A stretch of DNA of 64,000 nucleotides. Origin: Sphingomonas trueperi (GTDB lineage Bacteria > Pseudomonadota > Alphaproteobacteria > Sphingomonadales > Sphingomonadaceae). The stretch spans positions 124,001 through 188,000 of the forward strand of contig NZ_JAATJB010000003.1 in the NCBI RefSeq assembly GCF_011927635.1, given 5' to 3'. Position numbers and translations under genes: made by a program. The notes under the pieces were generated by a model. It saw only the letters and a program-made list of their open reading frames with translations, was not told the DNA's origin and ran no database searches. Numbering within the stretch: position 1 is the stretch's first letter; every line of letters begins with the position of its first letter. Positions 62,522 through 64,000 of this stretch are shown in pieces.

Positions 62522-64000
62522 TGGTGGACGACTTGCCTGAAACCGAGACCGTCACGGTCGTGCGCGCCGGCAAGCCGCTCTGGGTGAAGATCGCCCAGTG
62601 GGTGGCGCTGGGGCTGGTGTCGCTTGCGGCGCTGGCGGGGTTGGCGGTGCTGGGGCTCGATACCCAGCCGGGGCGGCGACTGATCGCCGACCAGCTCGCC
62701 CGGCTCAAGCTCGAGTCCGGCCTCGGCTTCCGCATCGGTCGGATCGACGGCTCGATCTACGGCGGCATGGTGCTGCGCGACGTACGCGTGAGCGACACCA
62801 GGGGCGTGTTCGCCACTGCCCAGGAGATCAGGCTCGACTGGCGGCCGCTCTCCTATCTCAACAACCGGATCGACATCCGCAACCTGGAGAGCCCGGAAAT
62901 CCGGCTCGCGCGGCTGCCCGAACTCAAGCCTTCGGGTGATCCGAACGCACCGCTGCTGCCCGATCTCAACATCGACGTCGCGCGGCTGAACGTCGCGCGG
63001 ATCGACATCGCGCCGGCGGTGGACGGCCAGCGGCACATCGCGCGGCTCAGCGGATCGGCGCATCTGTCGGACGGGCGTGCGCAGTTGGTCGCTGATGCGG
63101 GCACGATCGCGGCGCGCGGCGTGGCCGGCGGCGACCGCGTGACGCTCAAGCTCGACGCGGTGCCGGCAGCCAATCGGCTCGACATCGACCTGCGGCTGCA
63201 TGCCCCCAAGGGCGGCCTCGTCGCCGCTCTCGCCAAGCTGCGGGCGCCGCTGGTGGCGACCGTCCAGGGCGCGGGCGACTGGAAGCATTGGGCCGGCAAG
63301 GGCGTCGCGACGCTCGGCGGCGGCAGTCTCGCCGATCTCGACGTGACCGCCGATAGCGGCCGCTTCCAGATCCGCGGCATGACGCATCCCGGCCTGTACC
63401 TGCAGGGCCCGGTCGAGCGCCTGACTGCGCCGGGGCTGCGGCTCGACACCGACTTCCGCTGGGCCGACCGCAAGGCCGACGGCGTGATCAAGCTCAAGTC
63501 CGATGCGCTGTCCGCGCAGGCCCAGGGCCTGGTCGATCTCGGCAACAACCGGTTCCGCGGCGTGCATGTCGACGCACTGCTGCTCAAGCCGGGGACGATC
63601 GCACCCAAGCTCGTCGGCCGCTCGGTGCGCGCCTCGCTGGCACTGGAAGGCGCCTTCGCGACCCCGATGGTCGACTACAAGCTCTCCGCCGGCGCGATCG
63701 GCTTCGGCGAGACGGTGGTCGAGCAGCTCTATGCCGAAGGCCGCGCGCGGGTGGATTCGGATCGCATCCTGGTGCCTGTGCGCGCCAGGGCGGCGCGGGT
63801 GTCGGGGCTCAACGCCGCGGCGGGAGGTCTCGTCACCAACGTTACGGTGAACGGTGACATAGCGATTTCGGGCAGCCGCATCCTCTCCGACAACCTCCGG
63901 CTGAAGTCGGACAAGATCGACGCGACCGCCATCGTCGCCGCCGACATGGCCACCGGCCGATACACCGGCGCGCTGAAGGGACGCATCAACGATTACACCA
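62521..64000 (+). CDS. tamB: TamB-like translocation/assembly protein, N-terminal part (runs off window)
   Basis: AsmA-like inner-membrane-anchored protein that spans the periplasm and partners TamA. The frame opens at ATG (MVDDLPETETVTVVRAGKPLW) and stays open to the last base, giving 493 residues of a protein usually over 1,200 long. A single membrane helix lies at about 25-47 (WVALGLVSLAALAGLAVLGLD). It is followed by the TamB-type start RLIADQLARLKLESGLGFRIGRI and repeated beta-strand segments (LRDVRVSDTRGVFATAQEIRLDWRPLSYLNNRIDI). It overlaps tamA by one base (TGATG), so the two are co-translated. Confidence 0.88.
   Translation, partial: MVDDLPETETVTVVRAGKPLWVKIAQWVALGLVSLAALAGLAVLGLDTQPGRRLIADQLARLKLESGLGFRIGRIDGSIYGGMVLRDVRVSDTRGVFATAQEIRLDWRPLSYLNNRIDIRNLESPEIRLARLPELKPSGDPNAPLLPDLNIDVARLNVARIDIAPAVDGQRHIARLSGSAHLSDGRAQLVADAGTIAARGVAGGDRVTLKLDAVPAANRLDIDLRLHAPKGGLVAALAKLRAPLVATVQGAGDWKHWAGKGVATLGGGSLADLDVTADSGRFQIRGMTHPGLYLQGPVERLTAPGLRLDTDFRWADRKADGVIKLKSDALSAQAQGLVDLGNNRFRGVHVDALLLKPGTIAPKLVGRSVRASLALEGAFATPMVDYKLSAGAIGFGETVVEQLYAEGRARVDSDRILVPVRARAARVSGLNAAAGGLVTNVTVNGDIAISGSRILSDNLRLKSDKIDATAIVAADMATGRYTGALKGRINDYT

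Overview
The window is very GC-rich, gene-dense chromosomal DNA from an alphaproteobacterium, most likely Sphingomonadales (Sphingomonas-like). The evidence is: a DivL-type pseudo-histidine kinase with Tyr in place of the phospho-acceptor His, followed by tsaE-amgK-murU; Xanthomonas/Caulobacter-type TonB-dependent receptors; a carbohydrate locus carrying a tryptophan-halogenase-like flavoprotein; MtaB, FtsY and IspZ in a compact run; and TamA/TamB. No rRNA, tRNA, CRISPR array, prophage or insertion sequence was recognised.

Layout. 1-630 is the 3' end of the trigger factor gene. 731-15153 is a polysaccharide utilisation locus that fits type II arabinogalactan: GH27 alpha-galactosidase and GH30 endo-beta-1,6-galactanase on the minus strand, a GntR/FCD repressor, then on the plus strand a TonB receptor, the halogenase-like protein, GH2 beta-galactosidase, GH51 arabinofuranosidase and GH43 with a C-terminal F5/8C-like domain. 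The glycosidase genes are overlapped or closely packed, and a repeated TTGTCnGACAA motif sits on both sides of the repressor gene. 15256-22609 holds sodB, a ClC channel, ispZ, ftsY, mtaB, a DUF924 gene and a GGDEF/EAL protein.

22610-29236 is the ffh / rpsP-rimM-trmD-rplS region. Here the usual ribosomal operon is split by two minus-strand genes, an orphan vapC and a complete vapBC whose stop codon overlaps the trmD start. A strong terminator in front of ffh marks a probable small RNA or attenuator. 29348-30776 holds two paralogous small minus-strand proteins on either side of a GAF-domain gene. 31099-39851 carries DPP-IV, an MCP, a DUF418 membrane protein, asd, dcd, a Prx5-type peroxiredoxin and yqgE. 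39867-41390 is ahcY behind a 20-bp perfect palindrome that looks like a SahR operator.

41651-44680 is a second TonB receptor. 44790-49301 is divL-tsaE-amgK-murU with ATGA overlaps at every junction. After it come an MFS exporter, a GT4 glycosyltransferase and a nitronate-monooxygenase-like flavoprotein. A 2-hydroxyacid dehydrogenase and an SH3 protein follow, flanked by inverted copies of a ~104-bp repeat. The window closes with a thiolase, a prepilin peptidase, a MarR regulator with a palindromic operator, malate synthase G, TamA, and the 5' part of tamB, which runs off the end.

Functionally, the most coherent system is the arabinogalactan locus: outer-membrane uptake plus exo- and endo-enzymes under one probable GntR repressor. 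The most unexpected arrangement is the toxin-antitoxin module joined head-to-tail to the tRNA methyltransferase gene trmD.
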